From contig JACQCN010000368.1 of the NCBI GenBank assembly GCA_016201575.1, positions 1-7,311 on the forward strand: a stretch of DNA of 7,311 bases, in the 5' to 3' direction. The stretch comes from Candidatus Rokuibacteriota bacterium (GTDB lineage Bacteria; Methylomirabilota; Methylomirabilia; Rokubacteriales; CSP1-6). Position numbers and translations under genes: made by a program. Shown here in pieces: positions 6,458 to 7,311 of the stretch (position 1 is the first letter of the stretch; every line of letters begins with the position of its first letter). The notes under the pieces were generated by a model. That model was given only the letters and a program-made list of their open reading frames with translations. It searched no databases and was not told the DNA's origin.

Positions 6458-6589
6458 GCGGCCACGCCGCCGTGAGGAGCGGGCGCGGCGCCCGCCCGCG
6501 CCGCCGGGCGAGCCCCCGAGGCCGTCCGGCACGCATAGTATGACGAATTCCACGGCGACGGCATAGACGAAGGGGACGGCGGCAACGGG

Positions 6590-6618
6590 TTGACACCGGG
6601 CGCGGCGTCGAACAGGAT
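6590..6618 (+). promoter_or_regulatory. Probable sigma-70-type promoter for the SDR gene
   Basis: TTGACA at 6590-6595 is a perfect -35 hexamer. With the optimal 17-base spacer the -10 is CAGGAT (6613-6618), which keeps the A, A and T of TATAAT at positions 2, 5 and 6. Transcription would begin near 6625, leaving a leader of about 30 bases before the Shine-Dalgarno site. A perfect TTGACA is notable in such GC-rich sequence, but the weak -10 keeps this tentative. Confidence 0.5.
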
Positions 6619-6634
6619 GGCGTCGCTCGCATCC
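6615..6634 (+). promoter_or_regulatory. Imperfect palindrome over the -10/+1 of the SDR promoter
   Basis: GGATG (6615-6619) and CATCC (6630-6634) are inverted repeats. Two further pairs (CG/CG) can form inside if G6620 is bulged, around a TCGCT loop. The position over the predicted -10 and start site suits a repressor operator, or a small hairpin at the 5' end of the mRNA. It could also be chance in GC-rich DNA. Confidence 0.25.
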
Positions 6635-6640
6635 GAGACG

Positions 6641-6648
6641 AGGGAGGA
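6641..6648 (+). promoter_or_regulatory. Strong Shine-Dalgarno site of the SDR gene
   Basis: AGGGAGGA is nearly a full match to the anti-Shine-Dalgarno complement. The codon 6 bases downstream, in the frame of the SDR, is ACG at 6655. The next usable in-frame codons, CTG 6667 and GTG 6679, are too far, at 18 and 30 bases. The site therefore points to initiation at 6655. Confidence 0.7.
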
Positions 6649-6654
6649 CATCAC

Positions 6655-7311
6655 ACGGCGGCGGGACTGGCGGCGATCGTGACGGGGGCGTCGCGCGGCA
6701 TCGGGCGGGCCATCGCGCTCGCCCTCGCGGACGCGGGATACCGGGTCGGCGTGAACTACCGCGCCGGCGCGCGGGAGGCGCGCGCGGTCGTGGACGCGAT
6801 CGCCGGCCGCGGCGGCGAGGCGCGAGCCTTCCAGGCCGACGTGGCCGATCCCGCCGCCGCGCGCGCGCTCGTCGAGGCCGCGCTCGAGGCGTTCGGGCGC
6901 GTCGACGTGCTCGTCAACAACGCCGGCACCTCCGCCGTCGGCGTCCGGCTCGCCGACCTGCCGCTCGAGGACTGGGAGCGGATGCTCGGGGTCAACCTGA
7001 GCGGGCCCTTCCACCTGATCCGGGCGGTGGTCCCGCACATGCGGGAGCGGCGGAGCGGCCACATCATCAACCTCTCCTCGAACGTGACCCAGCGCTTCCC
7101 CGCGCTCTACGGGGCGTACACCGTCTCGAAGTGCGGTCTCGACGCACTCACCCGCATCCTGGCGAAGGAGGAAGGTCCCCACGGGATCCGCGTCAACGCG
7201 ATCGCGCCGGGGCCCATCCGGACCGAGATGCTCGAGGAGGCGCTGGCGGCGATGGGGCCCGAGAAGGCGGAGGCGTTCGTCAGGTCGGTGCCGCTCGGCC
7301 GGACCGGCCGG
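6655..7311 (+). CDS. SDR-family oxidoreductase, FabG-like, 3' end outside window
   Basis: The 219 visible residues belong to a classical short-chain dehydrogenase/reductase that uses NAD(P)(H). The Rossmann glycine motif is TGASRGIG (10-17), D62 in ADV follows, then NNAG (88-91), the helix Asn N114, the catalytic Ser S142 and Tyr/Lys Y155xxxK159, and PGPIRT (185-190). An Arg in the glycine motif and the NYRAG segment after beta-2 (34-38) suggest NADPH preference. Family members are about 245-255 residues, so about 30 are missing at the right edge. The start is taken as ACG at 6655, 6 bases after a strong ribosome binding site. It would read MAAGLAAIVTGAS, a natural SDR N-terminus if the codon were ATG. 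A GTG start at 6679 would cut into the first beta strand. It may reduce a 3-oxoacyl thioester or another ketone; the substrate cannot be told. Confidence 0.88.

Larger units (their letters stand above)
6443..6654. promoter_or_regulatory. Divergent control region between mutase and SDR genes
   Basis: This 212-base region separates two divergently transcribed genes and must hold both promoters. Toward the SDR it has a perfect -35 hexamer and an imperfect palindrome overlapping the -10. Toward the mutase there is only a lone TACTAT (minus strand, 6535-6540) without a convincing -35. A very GC-rich patch at 6477-6510 contains two overlapping, mutually exclusive inverted repeats in the mutase leader. 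No cobalamin riboswitch was recognised. Confidence 0.5.

Noticed and set aside
4721..6475. 584-codon plus-strand frame opposite the mutase
   Set aside because: It is a high-GC shadow of the mutase gene. The translation is rich in R, H, G, L and P, without recognisable domains.
6535..6540. TACTAT as a -10 element for the mutase on the minus strand
   Set aside because: No acceptable -35 lies 15-19 bases upstream (TGCCGT at 17), so it is not called as a promoter.
6443..6553. N-terminal extension of the mutase to an ATG at 6553
   Set aside because: It would encode low-complexity Gly/Arg sequence, and a good ribosome binding site is correctly spaced for the ATG at 6442.

Overview
This is a very GC-rich bacterial chromosome segment. 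It holds most of the conserved ffh-rpsP-rimM-trmD-rplS-rnhB translation operon, followed by accessory genes. Short nested overlaps, GTG and TTG starts, a spacer built of 63-bp repeats, and a split cobalamin mutase beside an SDR would fit a soil or groundwater lineage such as Candidatus Rokubacteria/Methylomirabilota. That placement is inference from overall style only; no marker was searched.

Layout, plus strand: 3' part of ffh (SRP GTPase), rpsP (ribosomal protein S16), a 241-bp spacer made largely of tandem 63-bp repeats where many bacteria carry a KH-domain gene, rimM, trmD, rplS (L19), rnhB (RNase HII), a bicupin protein of unknown substrate, and a small lipoprotein. ffh/rpsP, rimM/trmD and trmD/rplS overlap by 22, 4 and 19 bases, and rplS, rnhB and the bicupin gene are 12-13 bases apart, so this reads as one transcription unit. 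It serves protein targeting, 30S maturation, tRNA m1G37 methylation, 50S assembly and RNA/DNA-hybrid repair.

On the minus strand, converging on the lipoprotein with only 5 bases between stop codons, lies a 558-residue large subunit of the methylmalonyl-CoA mutase family. It has no cobalamin-binding domain and no small-subunit gene beside it. It keeps the Tyr/Arg pair diagnostic of methylmalonyl-CoA mutase, but several residues that normally line the CoA tunnel and adenosyl site are changed.

Divergently from it, across a 212-bp control region with a perfect TTGACA -35 element, a FabG-like SDR runs off the right end. Its best start, placed just after a strong Shine-Dalgarno sequence, is ACG instead of ATG, so standard gene callers would miss or truncate it.

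The points most worth a second look are the altered mutase active site, the SDR start, and the repeat-filled rpsP-rimM spacer, whose repeats carry a GNRA-loop hairpin and run up to the rimM start codon. No CRISPR array, insertion sequence, tRNA, rRNA or clearly new multi-gene system was seen.
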